DNA of 64,000 nt. It comes from Panorpa germanica (lineage: Eukaryota; Arthropoda; Insecta; Mecoptera; Panorpidae). Below are positions 37,001 to 46,740 of the stretch, piece after piece (the first letter of the stretch is position 1; each line of letters begins with the position of its first letter). Below the pieces are notes generated by a model that saw nothing but the letters and a program-made list of their open reading frames with translations, had not been told where the DNA came from and did no database searches. The translations under genes were made by a program, and so were the position numbers. The stretch lies in the NCBI GenBank assembly GCA_963678705.1, contig OY783214.1, forward strand, positions 14,012,001 through 14,076,000. Reading direction: 5' to 3'.

Positions 37001-38676
37001 GTACTAAGTTGAGAAATCCGTCATTTTTAAAACAATAATTAAACTGAATCTTGCATTCCCATGGATTTACAACTGTAAACAAATATTCGAATTTCTTAAA
37101 ATATGGTTTACGTCTCTACTAACTAACTCGGGATTAAATTTGGACCATAAAACCCGATACAAAAATAAGTACCGAACTAAGCTAACTCGGGGTTTCGTAA
37201 CCCCGAAGTAAATAAAAGACCATAAAACCGGCCCTTAAAGATTTATTTAAATGGGCTTGTGTCCTATGTCTTCATTTCTATAAAACTGTACTATATATTG
37301 ATAAAGTGGGTTACTAGAACCTCAAATGTCCAATTATTTTTTAATAACTCCTTATATTTCAGGAGATATTAACAATTAAAAAAGTCATTTTGTCTCGTTA
37401 ATTATTAAAGGGATTCAACGATATACACATTCCAATTGCATGTGACATCACAGCTGCAAGTTGCTATCTCTTTTATACAACAGAGTGTAAAAGAGATAGC
37501 ATATTCCAGATAAAACTCTGGCAAGTTTACAGGTTACCAACCTTACAGCTCATCTATTTATATATCAAATATTATTTACAGCTATTTCAAGGAACACTCA
37601 AATTCCAATATTATGTCTGCCTTAGCAGGGTTAAATAAAATAAAAACTTATTATTCTTTGACTTGACTTGATTATTTCGACTAGCAACAGCTACAAAACA
37701 TTACCACAGCGCTGACCTACTCAACAAATAACTGACGTTAAAATGCATTTCACGTCATACAAATATGGCCGACCATTTCTAGCGCTAAAACTACAATTCA
37801 AATTTTTAATTATTATATCTCCGTCAACATTTAGATATTTAATAAAATAGACACACCAATACACATTTATTAACATCAATTTCAATCAACAATTGAAAAA
37901 TCGACCACTAAAAAATTAGGACACAAGCCTATTGCTAAACATGTTTTGTAATTATTTAAGCATGTTTATTTTGTTGTAGGCTCCTTTATTTTATGATTAT
38001 TAAACGTACTGGTTGTTCTGAGGCCTTTGAAATAAATGTGGAAGGCGCCGAGGAAGCGTTGTGTGGTTTGATCTATGCTGAAACAATGGCATCTTTTGTT
38101 ACTGCAGTTCCTTACATGGCCAGGGATTTGTTTATGGAGCAAAGTAAGTTATATACTATACTAGAAACCTGGTAAAAAACATTTTATAATACCCTTGAAA
38201 ATATGTACCATTTTTAACACTTATTACCATCAAAGAATTCAAAAATATGTGACGTTCCTTTTTCGAATATATTTTGTAAAAATAATATTTCGTATTGTTC
38301 ATGATAAATTAAATTCGGTAAATAACCGTTTTTGGAAACCGTTTTTAGAGTCTGATTACTGGAATTTTTTTGCTATTAATTTGAATTCATTTCACAAACA
38401 GTTGTTCTCTGTGGGCTGGAAGGTTTCTCCGATTTCCTGCAGCAGCGCTTTCTGGACCTGGTTTTAACATGGCAAGATCCACATGGATGTTTTGGTGCCT
38501 ACACTCACCGTCAGTCACAACGGGGCAACCACTCAGGAAGACGTGAGAAACGGGAATCTCTTAGGATGCCATATGGATGCCACAGCCACATTACGGGGCT
38601 AGCGGCTAGCATGATGGCCTTATTTATTCGCTCGCTTACCGAACAATTGGTTGAACAAAATACTTATGATCCATAA
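34074..38676 (+). CDS. C16orf89/UPF0764-like secreted protein, paralogue A
   Basis: Seven exons: 34074-34109, 35011-35176, 36035-36187, 36310-36456, 36527-36659, 37980-38143, 38402-38676 (1074 nt, 357 aa). The short first exon joined to exon 2 gives a typical signal peptide (VQVAATSLLLASILNFSLCY). The family match is to vertebrate C16orf89 (DUF4735), from memory of motifs in order: a Cys-containing GYPLTHRLLYF-type block, then MARDLFMEQIVLCGLEGFSD, RFLDLVLTWQDPHGCFG, and KRESLRMPYGCHSHITGLAA. The human protein is secreted and thyroid-enriched, with no known molecular activity. Paralogue B follows downstream in the same direction with matching intron positions. Intron 2 carries repeat R1, and intron 5 carries two transposable elements. 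AATAAA lies near 38792. Confidence 0.82.
35285..35810 (+). repeat. Dispersed repeat R1, copy 2 (in intron 2 of paralogue A)
   Basis: The same order of landmarks as the copy at 3132-3670, on the same strand, with many substitutions and small indels. No terminal repeats could be defined, and it encodes nothing. Confidence 0.7.
36673..37234. mobile_element. Harbinger-like MITE with TTA target-site duplication
   Basis: The termini GGCCCGGTTTTATGG and, inverted, GGGCCGGTTTTATGG are flanked on both sides by TTA (36670-36672 and 37235-37237). A three-base TWA duplication with such termini fits PIF/Harbinger elements. Subterminal GAACTAA/GCTAACTCGG motifs repeat several times at both ends. The internal 67-codon frame is not recognisably a transposase. 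The element begins 13 bp after the splice donor of exon 5 of paralogue A. Confidence 0.75.
37251..37931 (+). mobile_element. MITE family M1, copy 1
   Basis: Ends are ATGGGCTTGTGTCCTA and, inverted, TAGGCTTGTGTCCTA. The interior includes a hairpin of GCTATCTCTTTTA against TAAAAGAGATAGC around 37462-37500. It lies in intron 5 of paralogue A, about 14 bp after the Harbinger-like element. Three relatives occur at 40340, 42207 and 43932. Confidence 0.85.
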
Positions 38677-39401
38677 TAGCAAAGACCCAAGAAATCAGGG
38701 TCCTTTCAGTCATTAATCAATTCTGACTGAGATTTAGGGCCTATACGTAGGTTGATACATACTCTAACAATAAGTGTACTGTAAGATTTTTAAATAAATA
38801 CAAAGATTATAAAATTAACCAATTTTTTTTAGGTTAATACAATACATAGAAATAATACGTTAAATTTATATATTAGTAAAAGATTTGTAATTCTTATTGG
38901 ATATATTTAATGACAGTGTAACAGAATTATGTTAAACTTTGGTAAATAATAAATCGTAACGTCAGGTTATAAATTGTGCAAAATTGGCCATTAATTTTCC
39001 AATTAGGTCCAAGATAGAAAATGTAACGTTGCTTGTGGCAAGCTAACAAGTGTGAAAGTTTTACTGCAAGACAATTTTCTACCTTGCTGTTTTAATTTCA
39101 AAATAAGTTTTAGCAATGTAAATAATTAATATATGATATTTATTCATAACACAAGAAAGAATGAAAAATTGATGTGTAATCTTATACAATATTATATAAC
39201 TTAAAAATAACCTTAAAATTGTATAGTACTTTTCAGAAAAACCGCCCAAGAATCTTGATTAGTAGCGCCACAGGCGGTCAAACTGTGAAATAAAATATGA
39301 ATATGTATAAGTACAAACTCCTTTCTCATGTCCAGATTTTTAAATTTAATTTTGGAATATATACTAATTGTAATTTTATTTATTTAAACATCTAAAAGTT
39401 G

Positions 39402-39620
39402 GATAGTTCAAATTACGAGAGTTCGGCGTTGACTCATACTTAAAGCAAGTTGTGGGGTATAAACTGCCGATATAACTAAAAAGCACTGACTCACTTATTT
39501 TTCTATAATGTATATAGAAACGAAGGAGATAAAATTCATTATCGTATTATAGATTTATACCACTCTTATAACCTCTTTTAAGTATAAGTCGTCGCCGAAC
39601 TATCGTAATTTGGACAATAG
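39402..39620. mobile_element. Foldback/TIR element with arms of about 40 bp
   Basis: The left arm includes CAAATTACGAGAGTTCGGCG and then ACTCATACTTAAA. The reverse complement of the right arm includes CAAATTACGATAGTTCGGCG and ACTTATACTTAAA, so the two arms match over about 40 bp with few mismatches. The interior is AT-rich and noncoding. Confidence 0.75.
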
Positions 39621-40339
39621 ACAGAAAAATTTACCTCTTAATTGTTCCCAAAATTTTTGACATCAGTCGTAGAATAAAAAAATAATCGATTTTATCGATC
39701 TTTGTAACATCAAACCTTTATGTGTTATTCGAGGCAGCTGTAAGTAGTATCTGACGGTTGAATTTCAGCTCATTTATACTTTGTTGTATATAAGAGAATG
39801 CAGTTCATAGAAATGAGTAGGAAGAGTTTGTTTATATATTTTGATTTATTGATTAAGGAGACAAAAAAGATTTTTTAAATTGTTAATACTCCAATAATAT
39901 TACGACTGATAATACTATTATTTTTCAATGAAGAAATTAAGACAATAAAACTTTCTCTTCAAGAGTTCTCAATAGAATTGTTAAAAAATACTTATTAAAA
40001 AATAAATAAATATATTACTGTTTTCTAGAAATAAAGACATGGCTCACAAGCCTGTTACTGTAATTAAATGTACTAATATTTAAAATATTAAATGCATTAA
40101 TAATAATCAGAAACAGATAAGGTTTTACAATAACAATAATTTGCTAGTACACATACAAACAGGTTCGCAAAAATTTATCTATTGAATGAATTGTTTTCAA
40201 ACGTGGCGACTTGAATATAATTTTCGTAACCGCTCATGGTTTGTCGTACATTGTATAATATGTATTGGAACTGTATTTACACGGTTCTACAATATTGGAA
40301 CAAGTGTTTTCCATTTCATAGACGGCGCATTTTTTTAAA

Positions 40340-40931
40340 TATGCTTGTGTTCTCATTTTTTAGTGGTCGATTTTTCCATTGTTGATTGAAATTGATGTTA
40401 ATAAATGTGTATTGGCGTGTCTATTTTATTAAATATCTAAATATTGACGGAGATATAGCAATTAAAAGTTTGAATTGTAGTTTTAGCGCCAGAAATGGTC
40501 GGCCATATTTGTATGACGTGAAATGCATTTTAACGTCAGTCATTTGTTGATAAGGTCAGTGCTGTGGTAATGTTTTGTAGCTGTTGGTAGTCAAATAATC
40601 AAGTCAAGTCAAAGAATAATAAGTTTTTATTTTATTTAACCCTGCTAAGGCAGACATAATATTAAAATTTGGTTGTTCCTTGAAATAGCTGTAAATAATA
40701 TTTGATATTTTGATATATAAATACATATACACAAGGATTGTGATGTCACATGCATTTGGAATATGTACAACGTTGAATCCCTTTAATAATTAAAGAGACA
40801 AAATGACTTTAATTGTTAATATCTCTTAACATATAAGGAGTTATTAAAAAAAAATTAAACATTTGAGGTTCTAGTAACCCACTTTATTAATATATAGTAC
40901 AGTTTTGTAAGACATAGGACACAAGCCCATT
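40340..40931 (-). mobile_element. MITE family M1, copy 2
   Basis: Inverted relative to copy 1. It starts TATGCTTGTGTTCTC and ends AGGACACAAGCCCATT. The shared interior includes TTTAGTGGTCGATTTTTC and AATGCATTTTAACGTCAGT. The hairpin segment of copies 1 and 4 is missing, which makes it shorter (592 bp). Confidence 0.85.
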
Positions 40932-41210
40932 CATTTTTGACGGATATGATACATAAATAGTTTTGCTTCGTTTATCGTTATTTGTTTGTTTGCTAGCATA
41001 TTTAATATTAAACATAGATTATCAATTTTGTTGTTTGACATTGATTTATATTCACTAAAAGTGAGGTTACGAACTGGTTTGCGCATACTTCCTTTTAATA
41101 AAAATGTTGGAATTAGTTGAGTTGATTATAAAAATATTTAGTAGATGTTGTAACCTCTCTGACACTGCAATACTTTGCTTGCTCCCTGCGACTTTTTTAG
41201 TACGGTGTAG

Positions 41211-41461
41211 TCGCATTAGTACATTTTATCATAAGAGGTAAATCCTGCTTGAATGTTTTGTAAATATTCCACTGTACCATGGCAACATGTATTTCATATA
41301 TTTGTGCGTTTATCGGGAGCATACTGGGAGGAATGCATATTCGTATATAACTAAAGCAATCCCCATTGTGATCAAATTGGTGAGATTCCTTACAGTGCAG
41401 TGGTGTATTGAGAAACATTAAAGTGAAGCTTCATCTCACGATAAAGTGTGCTAATGCGAAA
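41211..41461. mobile_element. MITE family M2, copy 1
   Basis: The left terminus TCGCATTAGTACATTTTATC pairs with the inverted right terminus TCGCATTAGCACACTTTATC. The same termini, in a shorter form, recur at 63657-63800. It lies just upstream of paralogue B. Confidence 0.7.
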
Positions 41462-41701
41462 TAACCCGTCGATTGCAGTGTGAGAAAGTACTTATTGTTA
41501 TATTCAACGTGAAGTTAATATTGATTCCTTATTTTTGATAGTAATATTTTGTTCCCCAAATTAATTCTACTCCACTGGTACATAATATACGACTATTTAC
41601 ATTGTATTCATAGAACATTTATTTTTAAATTTTCTTGTATAAAAAAATATATTGTTTAAGGTGGTGATGTGAAAAAAATAAAGATAAAGAAAATAGGATA
41701 A

Positions 41702-44700
41702 ATGTCTAATAGGATGTATATTTGGTCAATTGGAGGTCGCACTATTATAGTGGACTCGAAATTAATTCGGTGGATCTCTGTAGTAGGTATATTTTTGGTA
41801 ATGACTACTATAATAGTTGCAGTAGCTACAACTTCTGCAAGAAAAACGTTCATTTCTGAAAAACTGGCGATAGAACTACCAGCGATGCCTATCGAGCAGC
41901 TGAACAATACTTTGGATTTCATTTTGGACCACGTGGAATTAGCAAATGTAGATTGCGTATTTGGAATAACAATGGCTGAAGGTTGTATATATACATTTAT
42001 ATTAATATATGTTCTAGGTTCGATTCTCGGCAACTAAAATGCTTTTAAGAACTTTATAGAAATTTAGTTGTAAAAATAGTATAGCATATGGTACAATGCG
42101 TAATCATTTCTTACACTAAAACATAAAATTTGACAGTTGTTGACAAAGCAGTAGTCTTTTTTATCGACCAAGTTATTAACCTACAATCATAAGTTTTAGC
42201 TTGCGAAATGGGCTTGTGTCCTATGTCTTAATTTCTATAAAAGTGTATTATATATTAATAAAGTGAGTTACTAGAACCTCAAATGTTCAATTATTTTTGA
42301 ATAACTCCTTATAGTTAAGAGATATTAACAATTAAAAATGTCATTTTGTCTCTTTAATTATTAAAGTGATTCAACGTTGTACATATTTCAAATGCATCAC
42401 AACCGCTGCCAACGTGACAGCGCATAAATCTCTGCTATATGTATTTATATATTAAATATTATTTACAGCTATTTCAAGGAACAATAACATTTCAATATTA
42501 TGTCTGCCTTAGCAGGGTTAAATAAAATAAAAACTTATTATTCTTTGACTTGACTTGATTATTTGACTACCACAACAGCTACAAAACATTACCACAGCAC
42601 TGACCTACTCAACAAATAACTGACGTTAAAATGCATTTCACGTCATAAAAATATGGCCGACCATTTCTAGCGCTAAAACTACAATTCAAAATTTTTAATT
42701 GCTATGTCTTCGTCAACATTTAGATATTTAATAAAATAGACACGTCAATACACATTTATTAACATCAATTTCAATCAACAATTGAAAAATCGACCACTAA
42801 AAAATGAGGACATAAGCCCATTTAAATTATAACAAAAAATAATACAGTAGATGAGAAGAGGAGATTTTATAAATTTTTTAAAAACTTACTGTGTTTTACA
42901 GGACAATTGAATTTAGCTCTAGAAATATTAAAACAGAATAATATTGACAGAGGTGACTTGCAGAAACATCTACAACAATTGGTGCAAAAATGTGCTCAAA
43001 TTAGAGAGGGGGCATCTTCGTTCATGACATTTTCTAGTGATGATGTTGAAAAGAGTACGTATAGATTAATCTCCTTATACTAACATGCTAAACACCTAAC
43101 ATAACAAGAGTTACCTGTTACATAAACAATGCTACCTAAAATGCAAAATTTTGAGACCTATTTTATTTGTTTTTTTGAAAAATTAATCTACATTTTTTTA
43201 GGTAGGCACTTTATAAGAATTTTGTAATTTTATGCAGTCCTTTTTAAGGATTAAATAATAATAATCACTTACGTGAATGGACCGTTTTCTATCCCTTATA
43301 AAGCATTTGAGTAGATAAATAATTTATCCAAGAAACACACCAATGCTTATCAGTAATCTATAAAGAAAATGTCAAATATTACTATAATACAATATTACTT
43401 GTAAGTAAAAAGTAATCACCAAGCTTTCTTTCCAAGCAACTTTTATACAAAAATGAAGATGTATTTCTTAATAAGTATATAATAACGAGGTATAAAATAA
43501 TTAGTTATGAAAACTATTTATCTGTATGTTTAATTATGAATTTGTTTCTAGTTGCATTGACTCTTCTTGATCCAATAATTTGGCAAAACCGTACTAGGGT
43601 ATACAAAGGATTGGTCGACACTTTTAAACTAAATAGGACCTTTGAAGAAATTGAGAATTTTGTATATGTTGGTCATCCAAGAGAGAATGAATCAGGTTAA
43701 GTATCTAAAACAAAACGAATAATAAATTTTCAGCAAGATAAATAAATTGAGATATTGAATTTAAATTTCAGATGGTTGTATTGGATCGTTGCTTGATGGG
43801 TATAATCCAACGACAAGAACTCGAACTTCTAAATGCGTTATCAAGGAAGATTGTTTCAAGATGATGACCAACATATCACGTGAGGATGAAAATTGGGGCT
43901 ATGCTACGACGCACAGGTCTGTACTTTACATAATGGGGTTGTGTCCTCATTTTTTATTGGTCGATTTTTCAATTGTTGATTGAAATTGATGTTAATACAT
44001 GTGTATTGGCGTGTCTATTTTATTAAATATCTAAATGTTGACGGAGATATAGCAATTAAAATTTGAATTATAGATTTAGAACTAGAAATGGTCGGCCATA
44101 TTCGTATGACGTGAAATGCATTTTAACGTCAGTTATTTGTTGAGTAGGTCAGTGCTGTGGTAATGTTTCGTAACTGTTGGTAGTCGAAATAATCAAGTCA
44201 ATTCAAAGAATAATAAGTTTTTATTTTATTTAAACCTGTTACGGCAGACATAATATTGGAATTTGATTGTTCCTTGAAATAGCTGTTAATAATATTTGAT
44301 ATTTTGATATATAAATACATATAGCAGAGATTTATGAGCTGTAAGGTTGGTAACCTGTAAACTTGCCACAGTTTTATATTGAATATGCTATCTCTTTTAC
44401 GCTCTGTTGTATAAAAGAGATAGCAACTAGCGGCTGTGATGTCACATGCAGTTGGAATGTTGTCCAACGTTGAATCACTCTAATAATTAAAGAGAAAAAA
44501 TGACTTTTTTAATTGTTAACATCTCCTAACATATATGGAGTTATTAAAAAATAATTGAACATTTGAGGTTTTAATAACCCACTTTATCAATATATAGTAC
44601 AGTTTTATAGAAATTAAGACACAGGACACTAGCCCATTTGTTTTATCTTTATAAATGTGAATATAGAATAACCCATTTAGTTCATAAGTTTGCAGGATGA

Positions 44701-46344
44701 CATATAGATGGCGCTACTATGGCCAAATCTACATGACTTTTAGATTATTAATACATTTACGAATTAATCCGTACCTGGGTCGCTATTCCTAAGTCTTGCT
44801 CTTTTAAAAGTGATTCGTAAAATGTTTCACTCATATAAATCATATCTGTTCGATCATGATCATTGCTCGCAAGACTCAGGAATAAGGCTCCTGGTTCTAT
44901 AACTGAAAAATTCTATAAAAATATTTAATTATGATTATTTCAGATGGCTAATTTTCCAATAATATTTTCAGGCTTCTTTATTTGATGGTGGGAGCCAGAG
45001 TGCGTTGTTCCTCGGCTTTGGGTTTTACAAGTGGGATATTGCTGAAAATTCGTGAAAATATCTTTGGTGTTAAAAAAGGATTGTGCTCGAGAATTTACTC
45101 TGAGGTTTTAAATTATTATAATGTGGGCGTTCCTATAATGGCCAAGGATTTATTTATTGAGCAAAGTATGTATTTAACGGCGCCCGAACTCATTAAGGGC
45201 AAACTGCTTCCTGTGAATGTCACACAAACTTTATTGTTTTTAAATCGAGTCAACTATCATATCTTTCCACACGCATTCACATTTCCTCTCTCTCTCTCTC
45301 TCTCGATTACATGTGCACTTCATTTGTCACATCCTGTCACATTTTTAGGATTCCCACCTTACATATATTTAATGTTTATTATTATTCAATTAGAGACAGT
45401 TTTAAAAACAGTTTTGTTGTCAAAAAAAAAAAAAAAAACAAAAACATGTTCTGTTTTATTTTAAAACAGTTCTGTTTTTCGAAAACAGACTGTTCACACT
45501 GAATGTTGTTTTTAGTGTTTTTCTGTGTGGCCTAGTGTGTCCCATAAAAATTATAAACATAATAAACAACAACTGACAAGCGCAAATGTTCACAAAAAAC
45601 AAAACTGTGTGTTCAAACCAAGCAGACTAAAAACAACAACAAACGTGTTTTCCTTTGATCTTACCGACTCCAAATGGGAATGTGTTTGGTTTACAAAAAC
45701 AGTTTTCAAAGACAAAAATGTTTTAAGAACTGTCTCTTTGGTGTAAACATTGGTGTTTTTGTTCGTGTTTTATTGAACTGTCTCTCTGATGTGAAACCGG
45801 CATAAGAGACTTTGAAATATGTTAAATGATGTTAATAAAGTTTTTTTTATGTAATAATAATATTACATATAAAATTAGTGCATTAATAAAAGATTTTGAA
45901 TGTCTTTTATATTTATTTAATGACAATCTAAGAGAATTATATTAAACTTCGGTAAATAATACAACTTGGCTACTTGTAAAAAATGTTGCGTTAAATATAA
46001 CATTACTAAGCTTAAGTTGTGTGTATGTCGAGAATGATATTAATGACGAGTTTAATTAATTTCTTTTTGTTCCAAACAACACAGTAATTCTTTGTGGCAT
46101 AGAAGGCTTCGTCGACTTTCTGCAGCCACGCTTCCTCGAGCTGGTTCTGAGTTGGCAAAGCACTCATCATTGTTTCGGTCTGTATGTCAAACATGAAGAT
46201 GAAATAGGTTTGAAGTATCATCGTGCAAAAAGGGAATCATTACGGATGCCTTATGATTGTGACAGTCATATGACGGGATTGGCCGCCACAATAATGGCCG
46301 TCTTCATTCGGTCGTCTATTGATGATGTTCTGATGCAGCTTTAA
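41702..46344 (+). CDS. C16orf89/UPF0764-like protein, paralogue B
   Basis: Six exons: 41702-41981, 42902-43054, 43552-43695, 43772-43916, 44972-45165, 46085-46344 (1176 nt, 391 aa). Exons 1-6 correspond to exons 2-7 of paralogue A, with the same splice phases and shared motifs. A has ANVDCIYGIVLAEG where B has ANVDCVFGITMAEG, A has MARDLFMEQIVLCGLEGF where B has MAKDLFIEQIILCGIEGF, and both have KRESLRMPY. Paralogue A's cleavable signal peptide is replaced by a longer N-terminus with a hydrophobic span at about residues 24-45 (WISVVGIFLVMTTIIVAVAT) after a basic stretch, which looks like a signal anchor or uncleaved signal. B may therefore be membrane-tethered; this is inference. Introns 1 and 4 contain MITEs of family M1 and intron 5 another TIR element. 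AATAAA is at 46379-46384. Confidence 0.82.
42207..42823 (+). mobile_element. MITE family M1, copy 3 (intron 1 of paralogue B)
   Basis: Same orientation as copy 1. It starts AATGGGCTTGTGTCCTATG and ends ATGAGGACATAAGCCCATTT. It lacks the internal hairpin and is 617 bp. Confidence 0.85.
43932..44639 (-). mobile_element. MITE family M1, copy 4 (intron 4 of paralogue B)
   Basis: Inverted orientation. It starts AATGGGGTTGTGTCCTCA and ends GGACACTAGCCCATTT. It retains the hairpin (GCTATCTCTTTTA / TAAAAGAGATAGC, near 44388-44422) and at 708 bp is the longest copy. It begins 15 bp after the donor of exon 4. Confidence 0.85.
44774..44894. repeat. Imperfect inverted repeat that mimics a minus-strand exon
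   Basis: Arms at 44774-44799 and 44869-44894 are largely complementary (core TATTCCTAAGTCTTGC against TATTCCTGAGTCTTGC), with a loop of about 70 bp. On the minus strand 44902-44775 is also open for 42 codons, follows a good acceptor (TTTTTCAG) and ends at CAG-GTACGG, with the protein-like SNDHDRTDMIYMSETFYESL. It lies in intron 4 of paralogue B. Either it is a foldback element that happens to be open, or a stray duplicated exon. I favour the former because of the arms. Confidence 0.5.
45286..45304. repeat. (CT)n microsatellite
   Basis: About nine perfect CT units in intron 5 of paralogue B. Confidence 0.9.
45392..45737. mobile_element. TIR element in intron 5 of paralogue B
   Basis: The left end AGAGACAGTTTTAAAAAC and the inverted right end AGAGACAGTTCTTAAAAC match at 16 of 18 positions. 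The interior is rich in AAAACAGT/ACTGTTTT words, including TTTTAAAACAGTTCTGTTTT, and holds an A tract of about 16. It has no coding capacity. Confidence 0.65.
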
Positions 46345-46740
46345 ATTATTTAAATGTAAACAAACTGTTTGTATTGCAATAAATGTTATTACAAGAAATT
46401 AACTTATTTATTACTAAGTACATAAATATAAGCGGTGTGAAAAAATAAATAATCTTATTATTTTCTTTTGCTTATGGGATAAATTATTGACAATTACAAC
46501 AAACAGTAAAATATTAAAAAATGAAATTTTATTGAATTTAGTTGATGTTTTTTTTTAACAAATGAAATTACAAAAACCTCCATGTATACATCTTTTAAAT
46601 AAGTATGATAATATGTTGAATGACTTTACAAGATTTTTTGCAGAGCATGTAGTAATTAAAAAATAAAAAAAGAACAATTATCTCGATCTTTGGTTTTCTA
46701 ATTTATGACAGCTTCAACTTTTTTAATTACAATTTAATTT
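46345..46740. other. Convergent 3' region of paralogue B and the tetraspan gene
   Basis: Under 400 bp of AT-rich sequence with a polyadenylation signal for each side: AATAAA at 46379 on the plus strand, and TTTATT (AATAAA on the minus strand) near 46528. Nothing else is seen. Confidence 0.6.

Larger units (their letters stand above)
38677..41701. other. Intergenic region between the two C16orf89-like paralogues
   Basis: No supported exon. The stretch holds three TIR elements (39402-39620, 40340-40931 and 41211-41461). Together they make up about a third of it, so little unique sequence is left for the promoter of paralogue B. That promoter should lie in about 41462-41701. Confidence 0.5.

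Noticed and set aside
42013-42030. tRNA-like B box (GGTTCGATTCTC) in intron 1 of paralogue B
   Set aside because: No A box or cloverleaf can be formed upstream. It is an isolated match in intron sequence.
41656-42033. 125-codon minus-strand frame opposite exon 1 of paralogue B
   Set aside because: It is the antisense shadow of a supported exon, with no splice signals or family resemblance of its own.
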